64,000 bases of DNA from [Eubacterium] yurii subsp. margaretiae ATCC 43715 (GTDB lineage Bacteria; Bacillota; Clostridia; Peptostreptococcales; Filifactoraceae): positions 857,709 through 921,708 of the forward strand of contig GL405246.1 of the NCBI GenBank assembly GCA_000146855.1, read 5' to 3'. Under the pieces are notes generated by a model that saw only the letters and a program-made list of their open reading frames with translations, was not told the DNA's origin and searched no databases. A program made the translations under genes and the position numbers. How positions within the stretch are numbered: position 1 is the stretch's first letter; each line of letters starts with the position of its first letter. Shown piece by piece: positions 9,510 to 19,971 of this stretch.

Positions 9510-9582
9510 GTCAACACGTATAAAATAAAATTTTAAAATATGCTCACAGGAGTTTATAAATAAAAAGCAAAGGAGAAAAACG

Positions 9583-10131
9583 ATGAAAACTACAGTTAAA
9601 AAGAGTTTTATAGATATAACTCAAGAAGAAAAATGGCTTAATGAACAGGGAGAACAAGGAAAGATGCTTATCAAATATTCTAACGGAGATTATGAGTTTG
9701 AAGATGTTTCTCCGGCGAAATTTCAATACAAAATTGATATTCCAAAGTATACGGGACAAAATAAGAAAGAATATTTTAAATTTTTAGAGCAAACAGGTAT
9801 AAGTGTTATTGCAGAGTATGCAGGTAGAGTATATTTAAGAAAGAACAAGGCAGATGGAGAATTAGAACTTTATACAGAAACTGAGGAGGTAAATAGACAA
9901 ATGAAAAAGCGTTATTCATTCTTTATAAGTGTTGGAGTATCACATTTTATGTTTGGATTATTTTTCTTATTACAAATGAAAAACTATATAGAGCAAAAGA
10001 GTGCACCGTTTTGGATATTGCTGGTATTTGGTACAGGATTTGCCATTTCAGGAGTGATATTCTTTATCACAGGCATTCTTAAACAAAAGAAAAATTTAAT
10101 ATCAAAAGAAGACAGAGATATATGGGAGTAA
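9583..10131 (+). CDS. DUF2812-domain membrane protein
   Basis: The 182-residue protein has an N-terminal cytosolic DUF2812 domain (about 8-110; EEKWLNEQGEQGKMLIKY, FEDVSPAKFQYKIDI, YFKFLEQTGISVIAEYAGRVYL) followed by two membrane segments (about 112-135 and 143-165) and a charged tail. DUF2812 proteins are of unknown biochemical function but typically sit beside PadR regulators, as here. AAGGAG precedes the ATG. It is probably cotranscribed with padR from the promoter at 9085. No terminator follows directly; an orphan ribosome site without a reading frame lies 120 bp downstream. Confidence 0.85.
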   Translation: MKTTVKKSFIDITQEEKWLNEQGEQGKMLIKYSNGDYEFEDVSPAKFQYKIDIPKYTGQNKKEYFKFLEQTGISVIAEYAGRVYLRKNKADGELELYTETEEVNRQMKKRYSFFISVGVSHFMFGLFFLLQMKNYIEQKSAPFWILLVFGTGFAISGVIFFITGILKQKKNLISKEDRDIWE

Positions 10132-10360
10132 AAATTAACTTTAATTATATCTAATTACTATCAAGAATAGTACAATTAATATTAAATACTTCATACTAAA
10201 ATCATTAAAAAAACATATGATATATTAGAGATATAAATTATTATAATAAAAGGAGGCAAAGTATAGAATAGATTTAGATGCATAGAATTATAAACCATTA
10301 TTAGCATAGAATATAATTATAAGAAATATGAAATAACTATGAAAGCAACACTAAATTAAA

Positions 10361-10400
10361 AGCCGTTGAAAATCATATTATTGAAATTCAACGACTTTTT
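10361..10400. terminator. Intrinsic terminator (symporter gene, possibly bidirectional)
   Basis: AGCCGTTGAA (10361-10370) pairs with TTCAACGACT (10387-10396, one G-T pair). T-runs occur on both sides; it ends the minus-strand symporter gene and may also stop plus-strand readthrough from the PadR module. Confidence 0.75.
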
Positions 10401-10416
10401 TTATAAAAATATAGAA

Positions 10417-11751
10417 TTAGAAAGCTGTTTTATTTACAAGTGCAATTATACAAAGTATAGCTGCTAGTGGAACATATACATATTTACCAATATTATACCA
10501 TATAGGTGATATAGGTTTTTTTGCTCCCTTGTTTATTTCGTCTATCAAATCTTCTTTTTTCATTACCCAGAACCATGAGATAGCACCAAGTGTAGCTCCT
10601 ATAGGTATGATGTAGATAGAAACTAAATCCATCCAAGGACCCCATTTAGAAATAGGCTCCATAAATACTCCTACACCCATACAAATAAGGAACAATAGCC
10701 CTAATATATATCCTCTTTTAATCTTAGGGAAACGGAAGTTCACTGATTCCAAAACAACTTCAAGCATGTTTTGAAGTGAAGATATACCACCAAAAACAAC
10801 TGCAAGATACAATGCTATTGCAAACAATTGTCCGCCAGGCATACTTTGAAGTATTGTAGGAAGAACTACGAAAAGTAGTCCGGGACCTGCTGCTGGGTCA
10901 TGGTTGAATGCAAAGCACGCAGGCAACATTACCATAGCTGCAACCATAGCTGCTATAGTATCAAATATCGCAGTATCTCTTGCGCCTGCAACACAGTCTT
11001 CACTATCCGGAAGATATGCGCCGTATACTATCATACCGCTACCTGTAACTGAAAGAGAGAAGAATGCCTGTCCCATAGCTGCTACCCAGATATTAGCATC
11101 TGCAAGTTTACTCCAATCAGGAATGAACATATATTCATAGCCCTTTATTGCTCCTGGAAGCATTGCTATTCTTACAGCCATAAATACAAATAGTATGAAG
11201 AATAAAGGCATCATAACCTTATTCGATTTTTCTATACTTTCTGCACCAAATACAAGAGTAAGTAATGTTATTACTACTACTGCAAGATGTAGAGGTACAA
11301 CACCGAAATCTTGTGATGAAAATTGCTCAAACCAAGTTGCCGTATCAATGGTCATGATACTACCTGTAATAGATTGTAGCAATCCCTTTAAAACGTATGA
11401 TATAATTACTGCATAACCGATTGCAATACACATAGAACCTGCTAAAGGTATCCAACCTACATTTCTTCCTATAACGTTATCTTGTCCGCCTGATTTCCAA
11501 GCCATATGATAAGCACCTACAGTACCTGTCTTAGCTCTTCTACCTACAGCATATTCTGTAGATAATCCTGTATAACTGAATATTACGATAAATATTAAAT
11601 ATGCTATTAAAAATGCCGAGCCACCACTGCTTCCAAGTTTGTAAGGGAAGCCCCAGACATTTGCCATACCAACCGCAGAGCCTACACAAGCAAGGATAAA
11701 GCCTATCTTCGAGTTAAACTTTTTTTCACTTCCGCCATTATTACTACTCAT
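10417..11751 (-). CDS. Sodium-dependent neurotransmitter:sodium symporter (NSS) family, likely tyrosine/aromatic amino-acid importer
   Basis: LeuT-fold Na+/amino-acid symporter in the cytoplasmic membrane. The 444-residue protein starts with a short polar segment, then TM1 with the unwound Na+-binding stretch GSAVGMANVWGFPYK. Later hallmark segments are SVTGSGMIVYGAYLP (TM6 region) and FGGISSLQNMLE (TM8). About 11 membrane segments fit prokaryotic NSS members such as TnaT and Tyt1. GGAGGTG lies before the ATG. It follows the tyrosine phenol-lyase gene on the same strand, 200 bp apart and separated by a terminator-like hairpin, so tyrosine is the most likely substrate. Substrate is inferred from context; the family assignment is direct. 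Confidence 0.92.
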   Translation of the reverse strand: MSSNNGGSEKKFNSKIGFILACVGSAVGMANVWGFPYKLGSSGGSAFLIAYLIFIVIFSYTGLSTEYAVGRRAKTGTVGAYHMAWKSGGQDNVIGRNVGWIPLAGSMCIAIGYAVIISYVLKGLLQSITGSIMTIDTATWFEQFSSQDFGVVPLHLAVVVITLLTLVFGAESIEKSNKVMMPLFFILFVFMAVRIAMLPGAIKGYEYMFIPDWSKLADANIWVAAMGQAFFSLSVTGSGMIVYGAYLPDSEDCVAGARDTAIFDTIAAMVAAMVMLPACFAFNHDPAAGPGLLFVVLPTILQSMPGGQLFAIALYLAVVFGGISSLQNMLEVVLESVNFRFPKIKRGYILGLLFLICMGVGVFMEPISKWGPWMDLVSIYIIPIGATLGAISWFWVMKKEDLIDEINKGAKKPISPIWYNIGKYVYVPLAAILCIIALVNKTAF

Positions 11752-11890
11752 TAATTACACCTCCTAAATTTTGCAAAGGTTTTTTTAAAGTACACAATAT
11801 TGAAAACACATAATTCCTAAAATCACGAATACTACTCTTTTTCACTATGTACTTTTTAATAATATAAAAAATAAATCTATAAACTTTTAA

Positions 11891-11925
11891 GGGGATATGA
11901 CTCTTCATAGAAAAACCATATCCCC
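11891..11925 (-). terminator. Terminator-like hairpin between tyrosine phenol-lyase and symporter genes
   Basis: GGGGATATG (11891-11899) pairs with CATATCCCC (11917-11925); on the minus strand a TTAAAAGTTT tract follows. The weak T-run suggests partial termination with readthrough into the symporter gene. Confidence 0.7.
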
Positions 11926-11954
11926 GATTTAAACCAGTGCGGTTTTTAAAAATA

Positions 11955-13352
<1,398 letters not shown>

Positions 13353-13364
13353 TTAGAATTAAAT

Positions 13365-13420
13365 ACAAAAAAATATAATAGTGTATACACGTTGTAAACA
13401 CTTTGTTTGAACAAGAACAT
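13365..13420 (-). promoter_or_regulatory. Putative promoter/operator region of tpl
   Basis: Upstream of tpl on the minus strand lie TTTACA (13398-13393), the perfect 10-bp palindrome GTGTATACAC (13381-13390) and AT-rich candidate -10 sequences (TATTAT or TATTTT, 13380-13370). A palindrome inside the promoter suggests a regulator site; the exact promoter hexamers are uncertain. Confidence 0.4.
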
Positions 13421-13795
13421 AATAAAACTTTTTTTCCCTTTTGTCAAGTAGGAAATTATTTTTTCTTGAAACTTTTTACCTATAGAAAAAGTGGTTTTTA
13501 TCTGCATAACGTTTTTATAAATTTGCTATAAATATTAAATGCGTATTTATAAATTGTAAAAAATGTGAAAACGATATAAAATTGATGTTATTGTGTTAAG
13601 TGGTAACATAGAAAAAAATAATAAAAAATTATTAAAAATATTAATTTTCTTCCTTATTTAATTTATAATTATAGTGAAAATTGACAAAAATATACATTAT
13701 ATGGCATAAAAGTATAAATGTATTTTTTAATAATGCAAAAATATTTGCAGAAATATATGCAATTATAAAAATAATATAACAATAAATAAATATAC

Positions 13796-13824
13796 TTGAT
13801 TTTTAAGCTATAATCTGATAAAAT
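13796..13824 (+). promoter_or_regulatory. Promoter of the rimP-nusA-infB operon
   Basis: TTGATT (13796-13801), 17 bp, TAAAAT (13819-13824). Predicted transcription start near 13831 places the leader hairpins at the very 5' end of the RNA. Confidence 0.65.
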
Positions 13825-13832
13825 ATAGCAAA

Positions 13833-13881
13833 ACCGAATATAAAAATTTATATCGGAGTGGGGAAACCCACTCTTTGTTTT
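13833..13881 (+). promoter_or_regulatory. rimP operon leader: two tandem hairpins, second terminator-like
   Basis: Hairpin 1 is CCGAATATAAA...TTTATATCGG (13833-13855, one bulge). Hairpin 2 is GAGTGGG, a GAAA tetraloop, CCCACTC (13856-13873), followed by TTTGTTTTTAT. This is an intrinsic terminator shape about 345 nt upstream of rimP, so it would attenuate the whole translation operon. NusA, encoded second in the operon, is an obvious candidate to act on it (inference). Confidence 0.7.
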
Positions 13882-14218
13882 TATATAAAAGTAAAAATGG
13901 ATGTTTTAATGTAAGTATAATTATAGGAATAATCGTATAACAATTACTTTTATATAATTACTGACATAGCATATATTAATACTGATTAAATAGCAAGACT
14001 AGTATATAAATGTCTTAGCGCCAAGCTTGAATTTATAAAATTGACTTTTAGTAAATTGTAAATATCTAGTGTTGCGTATTTTTAATTAGTGAGTCAGTAT
14101 GTGAAAATCTATTGAGTAAAAGTATTCTAAAACTGCATTATATTGATTGATGTTGTTATTTTTAATTAATATCGTTGTTTATATAATAGACTAGTAAAAA
14201 AATAGGAGGAGAAGATTC
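13882..14218 (+). other. Long AT-rich 5' leader of rimP without recognised elements
   Basis: The remaining about 340 bp before rimP contain no reading frame of note, no tRNA and no riboswitch I recognise. GGAGGAG lies just before the rimP ATG. Confidence 0.5.
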
Positions 14219-14680
14219 ATGTCAAAAAAAATTGAGCAAATTACCGAAGAACTTGTGCTTAGAGTATTACCTGAAGAATATGAAATGGTTGATGTAGAAT
14301 ATGTAAAAGAAGCCGGTGAGATGTATTTGAGGATACTCATAGACAAGGATGGCAGTATGACAATAGACGACTGTGTGAAGCTAAGCGGTATAATAGGTGA
14401 CGAAATTGACAAAAAAGACTATATCAAAGATGCCTATAATCTTGAAATTTCTTCTCCTGGACTTGACAGAACGCTAAAAAAGGACAGGGATTTTGTTAGA
14501 GAAAAGGGAAAGGATGTTGAAGTCAAATTATTCAAGAAAGATGAAAAATATGGCAAGGAATTTGTAGCAGTTCTTGAAGGTTTGGATGAAAATGGAAATG
14601 TTGTTTTTGTGATTGACGAAGAAGTAGTGAGTATTGATAAAAAGGAAATAGCAAAGATAAATCTATATTTGGAGTTTTAA
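14219..14680 (+). CDS. rimP: Ribosome maturation factor RimP
   Basis: Acts in assembly of the 30S ribosomal subunit. The 153-residue protein has the N-terminal domain with MVDVEYVKEAGEMYLRILIDKDG and DDCVKLSGIIGDEID, the linker YNLEISSPGLDRTLK typical of RimP, and a C-terminal SH3-like domain (VEVKLFKKDEKYGKEFVAVLEGLDENGNVVF). GGAGGAG ribosome site. First gene of the rimP-nusA-rnpM-ylxQ-infB-rbfA-nrnA-truB-ribF cluster, 24 bp before nusA. Confidence 0.96.
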   Translation: MSKKIEQITEELVLRVLPEEYEMVDVEYVKEAGEMYLRILIDKDGSMTIDDCVKLSGIIGDEIDKKDYIKDAYNLEISSPGLDRTLKKDRDFVREKGKDVEVKLFKKDEKYGKEFVAVLEGLDENGNVVFVIDEEVVSIDKKEIAKINLYLEF

Positions 14681-14704
14681 GAGAAATAAGGAGGAAGACA
14701 AAAG

Positions 14705-15784
14705 ATGAATACAGAGTTTATAAGAGCTCTTGATCAGTTGGAAAAACAAAAGGGAATAAAAAAAGAAATATTACTTGATGCTATAAATCAGGCGATATTA
14801 AATGCATATAAGAAGAATTACGGTAGTAATGCGGAAGTGGAAGTTAGCATAGATACCAAAAAAGGAGATATAAAAATCATAAATCCAATAACAATAGTGG
14901 ATGATGATAAGGTAGACATACTTGATAATGAAATGACTGTTGAATATGCCAATCAATTTTTTGGAAAACAGTACAAAGAGGGAGATATTGTAAGAGAAGA
15001 GGTAACTCCTAAAGATTTTGGCAGAATAGCTACTCAAGCTGCAAGACAAATAGTGGTTCAAAAGATAAAGGAAGCTGAAAAAGACATCCAATACACTGAA
15101 TTTAAAAAGAAGGAAACAGAAATAATCACAGGTATGGTTTCCCGAATATCAAAGAGCACTGTTTATGCTGATATAAGTATATTAGGTGAAAATGACATAA
15201 TGATAAATGCAGAGGGGGTACTTCCAAACGGGGAACAGATGTCCGGTGATAATTATGAACTTGGACAAAATATGAAGTTTTACATCTTGGAAGTAAAAAG
15301 AACTAATAACAAGACACAGATAGTCTTGTCTAGATCTCATCCCGGACTTGTAAAAAGACTGTTTGAAATGGAAGTGCCGGAAATTTTTGATGGAACTGTA
15401 GAGATAATTTCCATCTCAAGAGAAGCAGGTTCAAGGACTAAGATGGCGGTCAAAACAAATATGCAGGATGTTGATCCTATTGGAGCCTGCGTAGGAACAA
15501 GAGGACAAAGAGTAAAGAATATAACTGATGAGATAAATGGAGAAAAAATCGACATAATAGAATATAACGATGATTTAGCTGAATATATAACAGCTTCATT
15601 ATCACCTGCCAAGGTAGTTTCAGTGGAAATAGATGAAGAAGAGAAGATTGCCAAGGTAATTGTGCCGGATGATAAGCTATCTCTTGCCATAGGGAAAGAG
15701 GGGCAAAATGCAAGACTGGCAGCTAAGCTTACAAATTGGAAGATAGATATAAAGTGTGAATCGGAAATGTTCGGACAGGAATAA
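14705..15784 (+). CDS. nusA: Transcription termination/antitermination factor NusA
   Basis: RNA-polymerase-associated factor controlling pausing, termination and antitermination. The 359-residue protein has the N-terminal polymerase-binding domain (about 1-125), an S1 domain (ETEIITGMVSRISKSTVYADI, from about 137) and two KH domains, with PIGACVGTRGQRVKNITDEI and SLAIGKEGQNARLAAKLTNWKIDI as the KH core motifs. It lacks the C-terminal acidic repeats found in Proteobacteria, as is normal for Firmicutes. It may itself act on the leader hairpin upstream of rimP. AGGAGG precedes the ATG. Confidence 0.97.
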   Translation: MNTEFIRALDQLEKQKGIKKEILLDAINQAILNAYKKNYGSNAEVEVSIDTKKGDIKIINPITIVDDDKVDILDNEMTVEYANQFFGKQYKEGDIVREEVTPKDFGRIATQAARQIVVQKIKEAEKDIQYTEFKKKETEIITGMVSRISKSTVYADISILGENDIMINAEGVLPNGEQMSGDNYELGQNMKFYILEVKRTNNKTQIVLSRSHPGLVKRLFEMEVPEIFDGTVEIISISREAGSRTKMAVKTNMQDVDPIGACVGTRGQRVKNITDEINGEKIDIIEYNDDLAEYITASLSPAKVVSVEIDEEEKIAKVIVPDDKLSLAIGKEGQNARLAAKLTNWKIDIKCESEMFGQE

Positions 15785-15799
15785 GGTGGAAAAATAGAT

Positions 15800-16069
15800 A
15801 TGAAGACGAAGAAAGTTCCACTTAGAAAATGTATAGTTTGTCAGAATCAGTTTGACAAGAAACAACTTATAAGAGTAGTCAAGAACAAAGAAGATGAAAT
15901 ATTTATAGATAAGACATTCAAAGCAGGCGGTCGTGGTGCCTATGTATGCAATAACAAGGACTGTATTGAAAAGCTCAAAAAAAGCAAGGCACTGGATAGG
16001 ACTTTCAAATGCAAGGTTGATGTCAAGATATATGATGATATATTATCGGAGATAGAAAAAAGTGAATAA
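15800..16069 (+). CDS. rnpM: RNase P modulator RnpM (YlxR family)
   Basis: Small nucleic-acid-binding protein of the YlxR family; the Bacillus subtilis member modulates RNase P. The 89-residue product shows the family signature PLRKCIVCQNQFDKKQLIRVV, then GGRGAYVCNNKDCIEKLKK with paired cysteines, and a basic C-terminus. It lies 15 bp after nusA, and its stop overlaps the GTG start of ylxQ, so the two are coupled. Position between nusA and infB is standard for Firmicutes. Confidence 0.93.
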   Translation: MKTKKVPLRKCIVCQNQFDKKQLIRVVKNKEDEIFIDKTFKAGGRGAYVCNNKDCIEKLKKSKALDRTFKCKVDVKIYDDILSEIEKSE

Positions 16070-16403
16070 GAAGAAGATATCAGCACTTTTAGGCTTTGCC
16101 ATGAAAAGTAGAAAATTGGTATATGGAGAGCAGAACACATTAAATGCGATAAAGTCAAATAAAGCAAAGATTGTATTTATTGCAAGTGATATATCGGATA
16201 ATACAAGGAAGAGACTTCAAGACAAGTCAAACTATAGAGATATCCCAACCATTGATACGTTTGACAGGTATGAATTAGGCGGGATAATTGGAAAAGAATT
16301 TGCCGGCTGTTTAGCCGTAACTGATAAAAATTTTTTTGAAGGAATAATGAAATATATTGGAGGCGAAAATATTGGAAAAGAAGAGAGTTTACACAATAGC
16401 TGA
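16062..16403 (+). CDS. L7Ae-family ribosomal/K-turn-binding protein YlxQ
   Basis: Predicted RNA-binding protein of the L7Ae/L30e family, which recognises kink-turns. The 113-residue protein has the expected core: [40 protein letters not shown] and [18 protein letters not shown]. The GTG start lies inside the end of rnpM (8-bp overlap), and its C-terminus overlaps the start of infB by about 30 bp, so initiation of infB occurs within this gene. The precise target RNA is unknown. Confidence 0.9.
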   Translation: MNKKKISALLGFAMKSRKLVYGEQNTLNAIKSNKAKIVFIASDISDNTRKRLQDKSNYRDIPTIDTFDRYELGGIIGKEFAGCLAVTDKNFFEGIMKYIGGENIGKEESLHNS

Positions 16404-18573
16404 AGAACTGGGTATACCAAGTAAAGAACTGATAGCAAAACTCGAAGAACTTGACATCAAGGTGTCCAGTCATATGAGCACTCTTACTATTGAAGAGGCT
16501 GATATCATAGTGGAGATGTTGAGAGAAGAAAGTAAACCTAAGGCAAAAGCTAAGGAAGAAGCCAAAAAAGAAGAAAAACCGAAAGAAGAAGTAAAGGCTA
16601 AAGAAGATAAAAAAGAACAAGACGTAGCTAAAAAAGAAAAGCATGAGAGAAAAGAAGACAAGGTAGAAGAAAAGAAAGAAGAAAAAGCTGAAGAAAAAAA
16701 CGAAAAACAAAGCAAGAAGGATAAAAAAGATAAAAGAGACAAGCGCAGACAAAATGAGTCATCTAAAGCTGATACAAAAAAACAGGACACACAAGAGGTC
16801 AAGGAAGAAAAAACTGATGGTGAAGATGATGGTATAATTCAACTTGATAATACGGTTGTTGTAGGTGAGTTTGCAAATTTGATAAAAGTGCCTGCTACAC
16901 AGGTTATAATGAGTCTTATGAAGATGGGGATAATGGCAAATATCAATCAAAATATCAAGTTTGAAACTGCAGAAAAAATTGCTTATGAACATGATATATT
17001 GGTAGAACTAAAACCTCAAGAAGAAGAGGCTGAGGATATTATAATAGAAAACGATCAGGAAGAAGACCTGAGTCCAAGACCTCCAATAGTTACTGTAATG
17101 GGTCACGTTGACCACGGTAAGACATCGTTGCTTGATGCCATAAGAAATACTAAGGTGACAGATAGAGAAGCCGGCGGTATAACTCAACATATAGGTGCCT
17201 CAGAAGTGTATGTCAATGGAAAAAAAGTTGTATTTCTTGATACTCCAGGTCATGAGGCCTTTACACAAATGAGATTAAGAGGGGCACAGGTAACAGATAT
17301 AGCTATATTGGTTGTTGCAGCAGATGACGGTATCATGCCGCAAACAGTAGAGGCGATTTCGCATGCCAAGGCTGCCAATATACCGATAATAGTAGCCATA
17401 AATAAGATAGACAAGCCGACTGCAAATATCGAAAGGGTAAGACAGGAGCTTTCAAACAACGGACTCTTGGTAGAAGCATGGGGTGGAACAATAGTAGATG
17501 TACCTGTTTCTGCAAAAAAAGGCGAAAACATAGATAAACTCCTTGAAATGATACTGATAGTTGCCGAACTGGAAGAACTTAAGGCAAATCCTAACAGACC
17601 TGCAGTTGGAACGGTAATAGAGTCAAATTTGGACAAGGGAAGAGGAGCTGTTGCAACAGTTATAGTTTCTAACGGTACTCTTAAGGTAGGAGATCCTGTC
17701 ATAGCAGGTACGGCTTATGGAAAGATAAGAGCTTTGTTCAATGACAAGGGGCAAAGAGTGAAAAAGGCGACTCCTTCAACACCTGTTGAGATACTTGGGC
17801 TTAATGAAGTACCACTTGCAGGAGATCAGTTTGTCGTAATGCCAAGTGAAAAGGCTGCAAGAGCAATCGGCGAAAAAAGACGTGAAAAACAAAGAGATGA
17901 ACAGATGAAGGCAAGCTCAAAGATTACTCTTGAAGACTTGTTCGACAAGATGCAAGAGGGAGAAGTAAAAGAGCTGAATATGGTCTTAAAAGCCGATGTT
18001 CAAGGTTCAGTAGAGGCTATAAGACAATCTGTTGAAAAGATTTCTAATGAAGAAGTACAATTAAAAGTAATTCACTCAGGAGTCGGAGCAGTAACAGATT
18101 CTGACATCATGCTTGCTTCAGCATCAAATGCGATAGTTATTGGTTTCAACGTAAGACCTGCTGCAAGTGCGGCTGCTATGGCAGAGCGTGAACGTGTAGA
18201 TTTAAGAACATATAGAATAATATATGAACTTATTGAAGACATAGAAAAAGCCATGAAGGGTATGTTGGAGCCTGAATACAAGGAAGTTGTAATAGGACAG
18301 GCTCAAGTTAGAGAGTTGTTCAAGGTATCAGGACTTGGTACTATTGCAGGTTCTTATGTAACTGACGGAAAGGTAAGCAGAAATGCCAAGGCAAGACTTG
18401 TCAGAAACGGAATAGTAATATATGACGGAGCAATATCTTCTGTCAGAAGATTCAAGGATGACGTAAAAGAAGTAAACCGAGGATATGAATGCGGTATAAT
18501 GCTTGAAAACTTTAATGACATCAAGGAAGAAGATATTATAGAAATATACGAAATGCAAGAAATAGAAAGATAA
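16372..18573 (+). CDS. infB: Translation initiation factor IF-2
   Basis: GTPase that brings fMet-tRNA to the 30S subunit. From the TTG at 16372 the protein has 733 residues. This start is preferred over an in-frame TTG at 16357 because GGAGG sits 8 bases before it. N-terminal IF2-N segment ([21 protein letters not shown]), a lysine/glutamate-rich helix of roughly residues 50-145, a second IF2-N module, then the G domain with [12 protein letters not shown] (from residue 244), DTPGHEAF and NKIDKP, followed by domains II, III and the C-terminal fMet-tRNA-binding domain. The KE-rich helix causes large spurious open frames on the opposite strand. Confidence 0.97.
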   Translation: MEKKRVYTIAEELGIPSKELIAKLEELDIKVSSHMSTLTIEEADIIVEMLREESKPKAKAKEEAKKEEKPKEEVKAKEDKKEQDVAKKEKHERKEDKVEEKKEEKAEEKNEKQSKKDKKDKRDKRRQNESSKADTKKQDTQEVKEEKTDGEDDGIIQLDNTVVVGEFANLIKVPATQVIMSLMKMGIMANINQNIKFETAEKIAYEHDILVELKPQEEEAEDIIIENDQEEDLSPRPPIVTVMGHVDHGKTSLLDAIRNTKVTDREAGGITQHIGASEVYVNGKKVVFLDTPGHEAFTQMRLRGAQVTDIAILVVAADDGIMPQTVEAISHAKAANIPIIVAINKIDKPTANIERVRQELSNNGLLVEAWGGTIVDVPVSAKKGENIDKLLEMILIVAELEELKANPNRPAVGTVIESNLDKGRGAVATVIVSNGTLKVGDPVIAGTAYGKIRALFNDKGQRVKKATPSTPVEILGLNEVPLAGDQFVVMPSEKAARAIGEKRREKQRDEQMKASSKITLEDLFDKMQEGEVKELNMVLKADVQGSVEAIRQSVEKISNEEVQLKVIHSGVGAVTDSDIMLASASNAIVIGFNVRPAASAAAMAERERVDLRTYRIIYELIEDIEKAMKGMLEPEYKEVVIGQAQVRELFKVSGLGTIAGSYVTDGKVSRNAKARLVRNGIVIYDGAISSVRRFKDDVKEVNRGYECGIMLENFNDIKEEDIIEIYEMQEIER

Positions 18574-18584
18574 TGAGGATATAG

Positions 18585-18980
18585 ATGAAATTTGAAAGAA
18601 CTCAGAGAATAGGAGAGGAAATAAAAAAGACGATAACTAAGATGTTAATTGAGGGGCATATAAAAAACACTGTGCTTCTCAATACACATTCTTTGATATC
18701 TGTTGTGTCTGTCGATGTTGTGAGAGATCTCAAATACGCCTATGTATATATCAGCGTACTTGGTCAAGGTCAAGAAGAGATTATTGCTTCACTTCAAAAA
18801 TCAGCAGGCTTTATAAGAAAGGAAGTCGGCAGATTTACAAAACTGAGATATACTCCAGAGCTTATATTCTTGGAAGACAATTCGATAAAAAACGGAGTCG
18901 AAATGATATCCAAGATAAACAAGATAGCAGAGGCTGAGCATAGAGAAGAGGCCTTAGAATCGGAAGATGAGGATTTGTAA
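18585..18980 (+). CDS. rbfA: Ribosome-binding factor A
   Basis: Single KH-like domain protein needed for late 30S maturation and cold adaptation. The 131-residue product has the typical start RTQRIGEEIKKTITKMLIEG, the central VSVDVVRDLKYAYVYISVLG and the FTKLRYTPELIFLEDNSI segment with the conserved P-E-L. It sits 11 bp after infB and 2 bp before nrnA. The acidic tail (EEALESEDED) is common. Confidence 0.96.
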   Translation: MKFERTQRIGEEIKKTITKMLIEGHIKNTVLLNTHSLISVVSVDVVRDLKYAYVYISVLGQGQEEIIASLQKSAGFIRKEVGRFTKLRYTPELIFLEDNSIKNGVEMISKINKIAEAEHREEALESEDEDL

Positions 18981-18982
18981 AA

Positions 18983-19948
18983 ATGCAATATATAGTTGAT
19001 TTTATTAAAAAAAACGACAACTTCATAGTGACAAGTCATGTAGCACCCGACGGAGATAATATAGGCTCAAGTATTGCAATGACACAATTTTTAGTAAACA
19101 ATGGCAAAAAAGCCCATCATTTTTTGGATGATAAGATACCAAGCAGCCTTGCATTTATATCAGATAGAGTCAAAATCCACAAAAGTGAAGACTTTGATAA
19201 AATTAAGGATTTTGACAAATATACAGTGATAATACTAGACTGCGGAAACAAGAACAGGGTAAATGTAAAAGAAAGTATATTAAACAATGCTTTTCATACC
19301 ATCTGTATAGACCATCACGAAAGCAATGACTTTTTTGCCGATATCAACTATGTTGATGAAGAGGCTTCATCGACTTGTGAATTGGTGTATGATTTTGCAA
19401 AATTATATGATGAGACTAAGATAGATGAAGTTGTAGCCACAGCTTTATATACAGGACTTGCAACGGATACCGGACATTTCAAGTTTGACTGCACTGCAGT
19501 AAGCTCATTTTACATGGCTGCCGACTTGTTGAAAAAAGGTGCAAAAAAGCAGGAAATGATAAAAAGTGTCTATCAAAGTGATGAGTATAATTACAAAAAA
19601 CTTGAAGCTCATCTCATAGTTAACAATATGGAAAAGTTAGATGATATCTGTATTATGACTATGCCAAGCGAAATATTGAAAAAGTATAATGTAGAACTCA
19701 AAGATACTGAAAATATGGTAAATAATACTGTAAATATTAAGGGTGTGGAAGTCGGCTTATTGCTAAAGGAAAAGGAAGGAAACATTGTAAAAGGTTCACT
19801 TCGTTCTAAAGAAAGGGTAAATGTGGCAAAGATTGCACAATGCTTTTCAGGTGGAGGACACGAGAGAGCTGCAGGATTTACAATGGAAAATACAGATTTG
19901 GCTAAGGCAAGGGTTGAAGTGCTTAATAAGATTAAAGAGTTTATGTAA
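18983..19948 (+). CDS. nrnA: Bifunctional oligoribonuclease / PAP phosphatase NrnA (DHH family)
   Basis: Degrades RNA oligonucleotides of a few bases and hydrolyses 3'-phosphoadenosine 5'-phosphate. The 321-residue DHH/DHHA1 protein shows the Mn2+-binding motifs HVAPDGDNIGSS (about 20-31), LDCGNK, IDHHESND and TDTGHFKFD, and the DHHA1 motif GGGHERAAGF near the C-terminus that recognises the substrate. It starts 2 bp after rbfA. Position in the infB operon matches Firmicutes. Confidence 0.95.
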   Translation: MQYIVDFIKKNDNFIVTSHVAPDGDNIGSSIAMTQFLVNNGKKAHHFLDDKIPSSLAFISDRVKIHKSEDFDKIKDFDKYTVIILDCGNKNRVNVKESILNNAFHTICIDHHESNDFFADINYVDEEASSTCELVYDFAKLYDETKIDEVVATALYTGLATDTGHFKFDCTAVSSFYMAADLLKKGAKKQEMIKSVYQSDEYNYKKLEAHLIVNNMEKLDDICIMTMPSEILKKYNVELKDTENMVNNTVNIKGVEVGLLLKEKEGNIVKGSLRSKERVNVAKIAQCFSGGGHERAAGFTMENTDLAKARVEVLNKIKEFM

Positions 19949-19971
19949 GAGTATAAAAAGAGTAAATTATA

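Noticed and set aside
16177..16802. Long minus-strand frames opposite infB rich in Phe, Leu and Ser
   Set aside because: They are the complement of the Lys/Glu-rich helix of IF-2 (AAA/GAA codons read as TTT/TTC); shadow frames.
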